From the NCBI RefSeq assembly GCF_009796865.1, contig NZ_CP047028.1, positions 1,674,001 to 1,738,000 on the forward strand: a stretch of DNA of 64,000 bases, given 5' to 3'. Both the position numbers and the translations under genes were made by a program. Shown here piece by piece: positions 50,874 through 58,431 of this stretch (positions are counted from its first letter, which is position 1; every line of letters begins with the position of its first letter). Origin of the DNA: Formosa sp. L2A11. Lineage in GTDB: Bacteria > Bacteroidota > Bacteroidia > Flavobacteriales > Flavobacteriaceae. The notes below the pieces were generated by a model that had not been told where the DNA came from, made no database searches, and was given only the letters and a program-made list of their open reading frames with translations.

Positions 50874-51642
50874 TAAAATTCCAAGTGTTAATTTCTTTTA
50901 TACTTTGGTAAGCTGTTAAATCAAATTGTACAGGCACTATAGAAACATAATTGTTTTCTAGAGCCCATTCGTCTGTATCTTCACCTTGGTCTAAATTTTC
51001 GAATGTTCCGGCAAGCCAATAATAATCTTTACCCATCGGGCTTTGTCTTTTATCAAACTTCTCGACCCAATTGGCACGTGCTTGTCTGCACACGCGAATT
51101 CCCTTAATATCTTTTTTAGGAATGTTAGGGATATTTACGTTTAAGACTACGCCTAAAGGTAATCCGTGTTCTAATGTGTTTAGTGTAATACGCTTTATAA
51201 AAGATTCTGTGTGTTCAAAATTTGCACTCCAATTATAATCTAATAAAGAAAAACCAATGGCAGGAATACCTTCAATACCAGCTTCGATAGCGGCACTCAT
51301 AGTTCCTGAATAAATAACATTTATTGAAGAATTAGAGCCATGATTAATTCCAGAAACGCAAAGATCGGGTTTTCGTTTTAAAATTTCACGTACACCTAGC
51401 TTTACACAATCTGCCGGAGTTCCGGAGCAACTATAATCTTTTTGAGGACCATTATCTACCCTAATTTTTTCAACATATAAGGTAGAATCTACAGTTATAG
51501 CGTGTCCCATTCCGCTTTGTGGGCTATCAGGAGCGACTACAACGACGTCTCCAATAGTGTTCATTATTTTTATTAAAGTTCTAATTCCAGGGGCAGTAAT
51601 ACCGTCGTCATTAACAACTAAAATGAGAGGCTTTTTAGACAT
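50866..51642 (-). CDS. surE: 5'/3'-nucleotidase SurE
   Basis: A 258-residue nucleotide phosphatase. The N-terminal metal site LVVNDDGITAPGI (D12, D13), APDSPQSGMGHAIT, and SGINHGSNSSINVIYSGTM are the family signatures. It dephosphorylates nucleoside monophosphates in the cytoplasm. First gene of the minus-strand run surE, small membrane protein, lpxB, NlpC/P60 protein, comEC; the promoter should lie in the 150-nt gap before the divergent protease gene, but no box matches well. Confidence 0.95.
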   Translation of the reverse strand: MSKKPLILVVNDDGITAPGIRTLIKIMNTIGDVVVVAPDSPQSGMGHAITVDSTLYVEKIRVDNGPQKDYSCSGTPADCVKLGVREILKRKPDLCVSGINHGSNSSINVIYSGTMSAAIEAGIEGIPAIGFSLLDYNWSANFEHTESFIKRITLNTLEHGLPLGVVLNVNIPNIPKKDIKGIRVCRQARANWVEKFDKRQSPMGKDYYWLAGTFENLDQGEDTDEWALENNYVSIVPVQFDLTAYQSIKEINTWNFND

Positions 51643-51796
51643 ATTTGTTGTTTTAAATAGCTATGCTAAAATACATAAAATCTCGCTGAAACCGCGAAAT
51701 TGTTTAGTTTAACAAAAAATTACCTTTCGTGGATTTTTATTGGCATAGTTTTTTCTCTACTTTAGTGAAAAATATACGATGCATTTTTATAGGCTT

Positions 51797-53977
51797 ATGA
51801 AAAGGAATTACAGATATTTAGTCTTATTGTTACTGTTAGCTTCGGCTTCTTGCAGCTTTACTACTAAAACATTTAGCAACCCAGATAAAGATAAATTATT
51901 AATCCAAGTAATCACTTATGTGCTTGAACGTGGACATTTCGATCCGAAAACTCTAGACGATAGTTTTTCTGAAGAAGTGTACGATAATTATTTAAAGGCA
52001 ATAGATCCCTTAAAGCGCTATTTCTACGAATCTGATATTAAGGAATTCGAAAAATATAAGGATAATATAGACGATCAATTAAAGGAGTACGATATTACAT
52101 TCTTTAATATTACTCACGAACGTTTATTGCAAAGAATGGAAGAGTCTAAAGTACTTTACAAATCTGTTTTAAGCGCCCCTTTTAATTATGGTGTAGACGA
52201 AGAATTTAATGTAGATTATGAAAATAAATCTTATGTGAATTCTAAAAAAGAAATGAGAAACCGTTGGAGACAACAACTTAAATTTTCTACCATTTCTAAT
52301 TACGACGATTTAAAAAGTGAAGAGAGCCTTAAGAAAGAAGAAGATGCTACATATAAAGTCATGTCTGATAAAGAGATGGAAAAAGAATCTCGAGAAGCAA
52401 CATTAAAATCTATAGATAATTATTATACAGATTATATAGACGATTTAGAACGTAGTGACTGGTTTACTATGTATGTAAATGCTGTTGTAGAAGGTTTCGA
52501 TCCCCATACATTTTACTTTGCACCTGAAGATAAAGACAGATTCGATCAGCAAATGTCGGGTAAATTAGAAGGTATTGGAGCTAGACTTCAAAAGAAAATG
52601 GATAACGTTAAAATCATGGAACTTATTTCTGGTGGTCCAGCCTGGAGAGGTAAAGAATTAGAAGTTGGAGATGCTATTTTAAAAGTACGTCAAGAAGACG
52701 AAAAGGAAGCTGTTAATATAGTAGGTATGCGCTTAGACGATGCTATTAAATATATAAAAGGACCAAAAGGGACTACCGTTATTCTTACCGTTAAAAAAGT
52801 AGATGGAACCACGAAAGATATATCTATAGTTAGAGATATTGTAGAGCTTGAAGAAACGTATGCAAAATCTTCTATTGTTACTAAAGAAAATATAAAATAT
52901 GGGGTGATTAATCTTCCTAAGTTTTATGTTGATTTTGAAGATTATAATAGCCGTAATGCTGCTTCAGATATTAAAAAAGAAATAGATAGGTTGAAAGATG
53001 CAGGCATGGAAGGTCTTGTTCTAGATTTAAGAAATAATGGAGGTGGATCTTTACAAACAGTTGTAGATATGGCCGGGTTATTTATTAAAGATGGTCCTGT
53101 TGTGCAAGTACGATCTACTGGAGAACCAAAAGAAATTTTAAGAGATAAAGACGAATCTATAGAGTGGGACGGGCCTCTTGTAATTTTAGTAAACGAATTG
53201 TCTGCTTCGGCTTCAGAGATTTTAGCAGCCGCTATGCAAGATTATAAACGTGCTATTATTATAGGTAGTAAACAAACTTATGGTAAGGGAACAGTTCAAA
53301 ATGTTTTAGATTTAAATCGTATGGTTCGTAATAATAGTAACGGAGATTTAGGAGCTCTTAAATTAACAACTCAAAAATTCTACCGTATTAATGGTGGGTC
53401 TACACAATTAGAAGGTGTTAAAAGTGATGTTGTTGTTCCGGATCGTTACAGCTTTATTGATATCGGAGAGAAAGATCAAGAAAATCCATTACCATGGGAT
53501 AAAATTGAGGCTGCAGATTATACATTATGGAATGGTTATTTCGATTATAATTCTACCATTAATAAAAGTAAAGAGCGTATGAATAATAATGCTCAGCTTA
53601 ATCTTATTGCTGAAAATGCAAAATGGATTAAACTTAAAATGGATGAAAACACATTCAACTTAAACTATAAAAAGTATAAAGAAAAGTTAGAATTAAACGA
53701 AGATGAAGCGAAACGTTTCGAGAAAATTTCAGATTATAAATCTAACTTAACGTATTCTTCTTTGCCATACGAAGAAGCCCTTTTTGCAAAAGATTCTACG
53801 TTAAGAGAAAAACGCGATCGTTGGCACGAAAGTTTAACACAAGATGTTTATGTAGAAGAAGCTGTTAATGTTCTAGAAGATTTAAAAATGTCTTATTCTA
53901 TGAAAAAAGTAGCAGCGACACAAACTGCAAAAACAGATTTAAAATCACAGTCAACAGGTTCTTCAACAAAAAATTAA
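51797..53977 (+). CDS. prc: Carboxy-terminal processing (tail-specific) protease, S41A
   Basis: About 726 residues. The start at 51797 (MKRNYRYLVLLLLLASASC) gives a lipoprotein signal with a Cys at 19; an ATG at 51779 would add six residues. Domain order is that of Tsp/Prc: an N-terminal helical region (YFYESDIKEFEKYKDNI), a PDZ domain (about 245-330), the S41 core with GLVLDLRNNGGGSL and NELSASASEILAAAMQDY holding the nucleophile, the lysine in KQTYGKGTVQ, and a C-terminal DUF3340 region. It degrades or trims envelope proteins. The oppC-like gene follows after 7 nt. Confidence 0.93.
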   Translation: MKRNYRYLVLLLLLASASCSFTTKTFSNPDKDKLLIQVITYVLERGHFDPKTLDDSFSEEVYDNYLKAIDPLKRYFYESDIKEFEKYKDNIDDQLKEYDITFFNITHERLLQRMEESKVLYKSVLSAPFNYGVDEEFNVDYENKSYVNSKKEMRNRWRQQLKFSTISNYDDLKSEESLKKEEDATYKVMSDKEMEKESREATLKSIDNYYTDYIDDLERSDWFTMYVNAVVEGFDPHTFYFAPEDKDRFDQQMSGKLEGIGARLQKKMDNVKIMELISGGPAWRGKELEVGDAILKVRQEDEKEAVNIVGMRLDDAIKYIKGPKGTTVILTVKKVDGTTKDISIVRDIVELEETYAKSSIVTKENIKYGVINLPKFYVDFEDYNSRNAASDIKKEIDRLKDAGMEGLVLDLRNNGGGSLQTVVDMAGLFIKDGPVVQVRSTGEPKEILRDKDESIEWDGPLVILVNELSASASEILAAAMQDYKRAIIIGSKQTYGKGTVQNVLDLNRMVRNNSNGDLGALKLTTQKFYRINGGSTQLEGVKSDVVVPDRYSFIDIGEKDQENPLPWDKIEAADYTLWNGYFDYNSTINKSKERMNNNAQLNLIAENAKWIKLKMDENTFNLNYKKYKEKLELNEDEAKRFEKISDYKSNLTYSSLPYEEALFAKDSTLREKRDRWHESLTQDVYVEEAVNVLEDLKMSYSMKKVAATQTAKTDLKSQSTGSSTKN

Positions 53978-53984
53978 ATAATTA

Positions 53985-55079
53985 ATGATTGCTAAAACAC
54001 AGTCGTTGAAACAATTAGCGCTCCAAAAATTTAAACACAATTTCTGGGGCGTTTTTAGTTTTAGTTTCATTATTCTAGTAGGTTTGGTATCTGTCTTCGC
54101 GTATGTTTTGGCTCCAGACCATTCGCAACATGCTAACCAAATGCATTTGTCTGTACATTCTAAGAAACCAGGATTTACAGTCGATATGCTTACGGTTCCT
54201 TCTCAAATTAAAAACACACAAAGTACATTAGATAAGGTTTTCTTTGGAACTATAAATACAGAAACAGAAATTCCAATTTCAAAATCTGAAATTAAAAATA
54301 ACACTTTATTATATACAGAATATGCTTCTGATGGATTAATTGGTGAAGAAAAAACGTTAGACTTAAAGCTGTTCTCTAAATCTCAAATCTCAAAATTAGT
54401 AACAACTAAAACGTTTCATTTAGGTACAGATAAATATGGACGCGATGTATTAAGTCGTGTTTTGGTTGGAGCAAGAATTTCGTTTTTTATTGGTTTTGTA
54501 GCAGTCTTTATTTCTTTAATTATAGGTTTAGGTTTAGGGAGTATTGCAGGATATTATGGCGGAAAAGTAGATACTATAATTATGTGGGTTATAAATGTAA
54601 CGTGGTCTATTCCTACTTTATTATTAGTTATAGCTATTACATTGGCTTTAGGTAAAGGCTTCTGGCAAGTTTTTATAGCTGTAGGCTTAACTATGTGGGT
54701 AGAAGTTGCTCGAGTAGTGCGTGGCCAGATTATTAGTGCTAAAGAGATGCAATATGTTACCGCAGCAAGGGCTTTGGGATATACAGATTACCGTATTATA
54801 ACTAAACATATTCTGCCAAATATTATGGCGCCAGTAATTGTAATTTGTGCAGCTAATTTTGCGTCGGCAATTTTAATAGAAAGTGGACTTAGTTTCTTAG
54901 GTATTGGTGCGCAGCCACCTATGGCTAGTTGGGGAGCCATGATTAAGGATCATTATAATTACATTATACTAGGAAAGCCCTATTTGGCAATTATTCCAGG
55001 GCTTTGTATCATGAGTTTGGTAATGGCGTTTATGTTAATAGGGAATGCGCTACGAGATGCGTTAGACGTAAAAAGTTAG
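53985..55079 (+). CDS. ABC transporter permease, OppC/DppC type, with insert
   Basis: 364 residues. After an N-terminal span (about 20-44) come ~95 residues of predicted extracytoplasmic sequence before FHLGTDKYGRDVLSRVLVGAR, the normal OppC landmark. Five further spans follow, with the EAA loop (AARALGYTDYRIITKHILPN) that contacts the ATPase. Family members import peptides or nickel. Neither the partner permease, the ATPase nor a binding protein is in the window; the protein must pair with subunits encoded elsewhere. The insert is longer than the usual ~35-50 residues. It is coupled to prc upstream and overlaps engB by 4 nt at the 3' end (convergent). Confidence 0.88.
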   Translation: MIAKTQSLKQLALQKFKHNFWGVFSFSFIILVGLVSVFAYVLAPDHSQHANQMHLSVHSKKPGFTVDMLTVPSQIKNTQSTLDKVFFGTINTETEIPISKSEIKNNTLLYTEYASDGLIGEEKTLDLKLFSKSQISKLVTTKTFHLGTDKYGRDVLSRVLVGARISFFIGFVAVFISLIIGLGLGSIAGYYGGKVDTIIMWVINVTWSIPTLLLVIAITLALGKGFWQVFIAVGLTMWVEVARVVRGQIISAKEMQYVTAARALGYTDYRIITKHILPNIMAPVIVICAANFASAILIESGLSFLGIGAQPPMASWGAMIKDHYNYIILGKPYLAIIPGLCIMSLVMAFMLIGNALRDALDVKS

Positions 55080-55681
55080 TCTATTTTTAAATTGGCATTC
55101 ATATTATCTATGTAGTCTAGTAATTCGTCTTTCCCGACTTCTTTAGAAGAAGATGTTACAAAATAGTTAGGCATTTCTTCCCAAGTTTTAAGTAAAACAT
55201 CACGATAATCATTTACGTGATTTTCAATAGCCATTGGCTTTAATTTATCAGCTTTGGTAAAGATAATAGAGAACGGAATGCTGTGCTCGCCTAACCAAGC
55301 CATAAATTCTAAATCTACAGGTTGTGGTTTGTGGCGAATATCTACTAAAACAAAAGCAGATATTAGTTGGGCTCTTTTGCTAAAATATTGCGTTATAAAT
55401 TTCTGAAACGTTTTCTTCGCGCTCTTAGAAACACGCGCGTATCCGTAACCAGGTAAATCTACCAAAAACCATGTTTTGTTAATTAAAAAATGATTTATAA
55501 GTTGTGTTTTTCCTGGTCTTCCAGAAGTTTTGGCAAGACTTTTACGGTTCGTTAGCATGTTTATAAGCGACGATTTCCCTACGTTACTGCGCCCTATAAA
55601 AGCGTATTCAGGGATTCTGTCTTTCGGACATTTTGCAACATCCGAATTGCTTACTACAAACTCAGCCGATTTAATTAGCAT
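55076..55681 (-). CDS. engB: Ribosome biogenesis GTP-binding protein EngB (YsxC/YihA)
   Basis: A 201-residue GTPase needed for large ribosomal subunit assembly. All G motifs are present: GRSNVGKSS at residues 30-38, TSGRPGKTQ in switch I, DLPGYGYA (G3) and FTKADKL (G4), with the C-terminal VTSSSKEVG as G5. Length is typical. It lies 15 nt downstream of the alpha/beta hydrolase gene in a two-gene minus-strand unit. Confidence 0.95.
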   Translation of the reverse strand: MLIKSAEFVVSNSDVAKCPKDRIPEYAFIGRSNVGKSSLINMLTNRKSLAKTSGRPGKTQLINHFLINKTWFLVDLPGYGYARVSKSAKKTFQKFITQYFSKRAQLISAFVLVDIRHKPQPVDLEFMAWLGEHSIPFSIIFTKADKLKPMAIENHVNDYRDVLLKTWEEMPNYFVTSSSKEVGKDELLDYIDNMNANLKID

Positions 55682-55696
55682 AATTCTCTTCTGTTA

Positions 55697-56461
55697 TTAT
55701 AGTTCTTTAGCCGTTAGCCAAGAGTTTAATATGTTATTAAATTCATCTGGGTGTTCCATCATAGCAGCGTGTCCACATTTTTCAATCCAAAATAAATCTG
55801 AATTTGGTAAAAGGTTGTGGAACTCTACAGCAACATCTGGAGGTGTAACAATATCATTTCTACCCCAAATAATACAAGTTGGTACTTGCATTACAGGTAA
55901 ATCTTTAGCCATGTTATGTCTAATCGCACTTTTAGCTATTGCTAAAGTTTTAATTAGTTTGTTACGGTCGTTCACGGTTTCGTAAACTTCGTCTACTATT
56001 TCTTTGGTAGCTATAGCAGGATCGTAAAAAACATCTTGTGCCTTTTTCTTGATTACTTCGTAGTCACTTCTTTTAGTGTACCCACTTCCCATAGCGCTCT
56101 CATATAAACCAGAACTACCAGTTATTATAAGTGCTTTTACTTTTTGAGGGAACAGTTTTGTATGATATAAACCAATGTGTCCTCCAAGAGAATTTCCTAG
56201 AAGAATAACATTGTCAAATCCTTTATATTCAATAAAATCGTGTAAGTAATTTGCGAAATTTTTTACATTCGTTTTTAGTAAGCTCATGCTATAAATAGGT
56301 AGCACGGGAATTACAATCTTGTAGCCTTTTGTACTAAAATAGCTTGAGACGGCGTCGAAATTACTCAAACCGCCCATTAACCCATGTAATACAATTATGG
56401 GTTGTCCTTCACCCACTTCCATGTAGCTAAAATTCTTCTCTTTTTTTAAGCGATGCGTCAT
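55697..56461 (-). CDS. Alpha/beta hydrolase
   Basis: A 254-residue alpha/beta-hydrolase fold enzyme. The oxyanion region HGLMGGLSNF is followed by the nucleophile elbow LLGNSLGGH (S91), the acid in IWGRNDIVTPP and the histidine in CGHAAMMEHP near the C-terminus. There is no signal peptide, so it acts in the cytoplasm. Substrate unknown: esters and C-C cleavage products are both common in this subfamily. It precedes engB by 15 nt, and a -7 box lies 25 nt upstream. Confidence 0.88.
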   Translation of the reverse strand: MTHRLKKEKNFSYMEVGEGQPIIVLHGLMGGLSNFDAVSSYFSTKGYKIVIPVLPIYSMSLLKTNVKNFANYLHDFIEYKGFDNVILLGNSLGGHIGLYHTKLFPQKVKALIITGSSGLYESAMGSGYTKRSDYEVIKKKAQDVFYDPAIATKEIVDEVYETVNDRNKLIKTLAIAKSAIRHNMAKDLPVMQVPTCIIWGRNDIVTPPDVAVEFHNLLPNSDLFWIEKCGHAAMMEHPDEFNNILNSWLTAKEL

Positions 56462-56485
56462 TAATTAGTCATTATCATCAACAAA

Positions 56486-56493
56486 CAAATATA
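56486..56493 (-). promoter_or_regulatory. Probable -7 element of the hydrolase-engB operon
   Basis: TATATTTG on the minus strand, 25 nt before the start codon at 56461. No TTTG at the ideal -33 distance. Confidence 0.5.
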
Positions 56494-56675
56494 GGTATTT
56501 CATTTTTATAATAACCTATTTAATGTGACTCTGCTTAAATACTTTTTAAGAATAGATATTAACATGAAATTATGAGTTGTATTTTTTGTTCTAATAGATT
56601 TTAAGTCAGGTCTTAAGCTGTTTTTGGTGTGGTTTGAGTGCTAAAGTAGGTGGGTGTGTTTATAAATTTATCAAC

Positions 56676-56705
56676 AAAGTGGTATATTGTGGTAAAAAGT
56701 GGTAT
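56676..56705 (+). promoter_or_regulatory. MraZ operator: three contiguous 10-bp MraZ boxes
   Basis: Three abutting 10-mers, AAAGTGGTAT, ATTGTGGTAA and AAAGTGGTAT, put GTGGTA at 56679, 56689 and 56699, an exact 10-bp (one helical turn) period. MraZ proteins are known to bind direct repeats of this kind (AAAGTG-type boxes in mollicutes, GTGGG repeats in enterobacteria) and to control their own operon. The array ends 9 nt before the -7 box, where binding would hide the promoter. Confidence 0.85.
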
Positions 56706-56714
56706 ATTTTTCAA

Positions 56715-56722
56715 TATATTTG
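56715..56722 (+). promoter_or_regulatory. -7 promoter element of the dcw operon
   Basis: TATATTTG matches TAnnTTTG exactly and lies 32 nt before the mraZ start. The expected -33 region lies within the MraZ boxes and has no TTTG. The rest of the 293-nt gap (56462-56754) shows only the divergent hydrolase promoter. Confidence 0.6.
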
Positions 56723-56754
56723 ACAATTGTAGAATGTAATTCCAGAAAACTGTT

Positions 56755-57225
56755 TTGAACTCATTAATAGGTACATACGAATGTAAAGTAGACGCGAAAG
56801 GCAGATTGATGCTTCCTGTTTCGTTGAAAAAGCAGTTGAGTGTGGTCTTGCAAGATGGGTTTGTAATTAAGCGTTCTGTTTTTAATCCGTGTTTGGAATT
56901 GTATCCAATGCAGGAGTGGAATGCTTTAATGCAGAAGATAAATAAGCTAAATAGGTTCAAGAAAAAGAATAACGATTTCATTAGAAAATTTACAGCAGGC
57001 GTGAAAATGGTAGAGGTAGATGGAACGGGTCGTTTGTTAATTCCGAAAGATTTAGCGGTTTTTGGAGGGATTTCAAAAGAAATAGTTGTGGCTTCGGCTG
57101 TAAATATAGTTGAAATCTGGGATAAAGATAAGTATGAATTGAGCATAAGTGGCTCGGCTGATGATTTTGCAGATTTAGCTGAAGAAGTTATGGGACAAGA
57201 TGATGAAGAATATGGAATATCATAA
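56755..57225 (+). CDS. mraZ: Transcriptional regulator MraZ
   Basis: A 156-residue protein made of two SpoVT/AbrB-like half domains, each with the family motif: YECKVDAKGRLMLPVSLK at the N-terminus and VEVDGTGRLLIPKDL about residues 84-98. MraZ represses the division and cell-wall cluster by binding repeats in its own promoter, which are visible at 56676-56705. The start is TTG at 56755: the only codon that gives the expected MNSLIGTYECKVD N-terminus, with no ATG nearby. The 3' end overlaps rsmH. Confidence 0.94.
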   Translation: MNSLIGTYECKVDAKGRLMLPVSLKKQLSVVLQDGFVIKRSVFNPCLELYPMQEWNALMQKINKLNRFKKKNNDFIRKFTAGVKMVEVDGTGRLLIPKDLAVFGGISKEIVVASAVNIVEIWDKDKYELSISGSADDFADLAEEVMGQDDEEYGIS

Positions 57226-58108
57226 CCCGGTATTATTAAAAGAAACAGTAGACGGTCTTAATATAAAAGAAGACGGTATATATGTAGATGTGACTTTTGG
57301 TGGTGGCGGACATAGTAAAGAGATTTTAAAACGTCTAGGACCGAATGGGAAATTATTTGCATTCGATCAGGATCCTGATGCTTTAGGAAATGCTTTAGAT
57401 GATGAACGTTTTCAGTTAATTCATGAAAATTTTAGATATGTAAAACGTTTTTTGCGTTTTTATGGCGTAAAACAAGTAGATGGTGTGTTGGCAGATTTTG
57501 GTGTGTCATCTCATCAATTCGATGTTGCAGAACGTGGGTTTTCTACGCGCTTTGAGGCAGACTTGGATATGCGTATGGATCAGACGAGTCAATTGTCTGC
57601 TTTTAATGTTATTAATGATTATGATGAAGAACAAATTAAGCAAGTTTTGTCACAGTATGGTGAGTTGCGTGCTTCTTCTTCAATGGCAAAATTAATAGTA
57701 GAGTCTCGTGAACATGAAGAGATAAAAACGAGTAGTCAGTTAAAATCAGTATTGAAAAAATTTTTATCCCCAAAGTTTGAGAATAAAATTTTAGCACAAA
57801 TATATCAAGCGATTCGTATAGAAGTGAATCAGGAGATTGCTGCTTTAAGGGAGTTTTTAGAACAAACTCCGGAGATTTTAAAGCCAGAAGGACGATTAAG
57901 TTTTATTTCTTATCACTCTTTAGAAGATAGATTGGTAAAACGATTTATTAGAAGTGGCATGTTTGAGGGGGAGCCTGTAAAGGATGTGTTTGGGAATTTT
58001 GAAGTGCCATTGAAAAAAGTAGGTGGATTAATAGTCCCATCTGCAGAGGAGGTAAAATTGAATAATAGGGCGCGTAGTGCTAAGCTTAGGATCGCAGAGA
58101 AGTTATGA
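57212..58108 (+). CDS. rsmH: 16S rRNA (cytosine-1402-N4)-methyltransferase RsmH
   Basis: A class I SAM methyltransferase, formerly MraW, that modifies C1402 of 16S rRNA at the P site. YHNPVLLKETVDGL opens the protein, VDVTFGGGGHSKEIL is the SAM loop, GVLADFGVSSHQFD follows, and the C-terminal half has RLSFISYHSLEDRLVKRF. I placed the start at 57212 (MEYHNPVLL, 298 residues); ATGs at 57200 and 57203 would add a few residues and lengthen the overlap with mraZ. The stop overlaps the next start by 4 nt. Confidence 0.95.
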   Translation: MEYHNPVLLKETVDGLNIKEDGIYVDVTFGGGGHSKEILKRLGPNGKLFAFDQDPDALGNALDDERFQLIHENFRYVKRFLRFYGVKQVDGVLADFGVSSHQFDVAERGFSTRFEADLDMRMDQTSQLSAFNVINDYDEEQIKQVLSQYGELRASSSMAKLIVESREHEEIKTSSQLKSVLKKFLSPKFENKILAQIYQAIRIEVNQEIAALREFLEQTPEILKPEGRLSFISYHSLEDRLVKRFIRSGMFEGEPVKDVFGNFEVPLKKVGGLIVPSAEEVKLNNRARSAKLRIAEKL

Positions 58109-58422
58109 AAAAAAGTACGTATAGTATTTTAAAAGGGACTTTTCTTGTTAGTGACGGGTCGTTTAAGAATTGGCAACTTATTGTTTTTGTTATGGTTTTA
58201 GCCTTTTTTATGATTGCGAGTTCGCATAGGGCAGATAGGAAAGTGCATGAGATTGCAAAACTGGGAGATGATGTAAAGGAATTGCGATCGGCTTTTATAG
58301 ATGGGCGTTCCCGATTAATGCGAATTAAGATGGAATCGTCAATAGTAGATAAGATGTCAAAAAAGGGTTTGGTGCCTTCAGAAATTCCACCAAGAAAAAT
58401 TAAAGTTAATATTAAAAATTAA
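58105..58422 (+). CDS. FtsL-like cell division protein
   Basis: 105 residues: a cytoplasmic N-terminus (~25 residues), one membrane span (about 26-42, LIVFVMVLAFFMIASS) and a periplasmic coiled-coil-like segment (VHEIAKLGDDVKELRSAF), the shape of FtsL. FtsL joins FtsB/FtsQ to bring FtsI and FtsW to the septum. Sequence identity in this family is low; assignment rests on topology and on the slot between rsmH (4-nt overlap) and ftsI (9-nt gap), the standard dcw order. Confidence 0.85.
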   Translation: MKKSTYSILKGTFLVSDGSFKNWQLIVFVMVLAFFMIASSHRADRKVHEIAKLGDDVKELRSAFIDGRSRLMRIKMESSIVDKMSKKGLVPSEIPPRKIKVNIKN

Positions 58423-58431
58423 AGTTCAAAG

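Noticed and set aside
55530-55985. 151-codon plus-strand open frame
   Set aside because: It is antisense to both engB and the alpha/beta hydrolase, each of which has all family motifs.
56613-57146. 177-codon minus-strand open frame over the mraZ promoter and gene
   Set aside because: It is antisense to mraZ and its operator, with no protein-like pattern; MraZ is a clear family match in the other direction.
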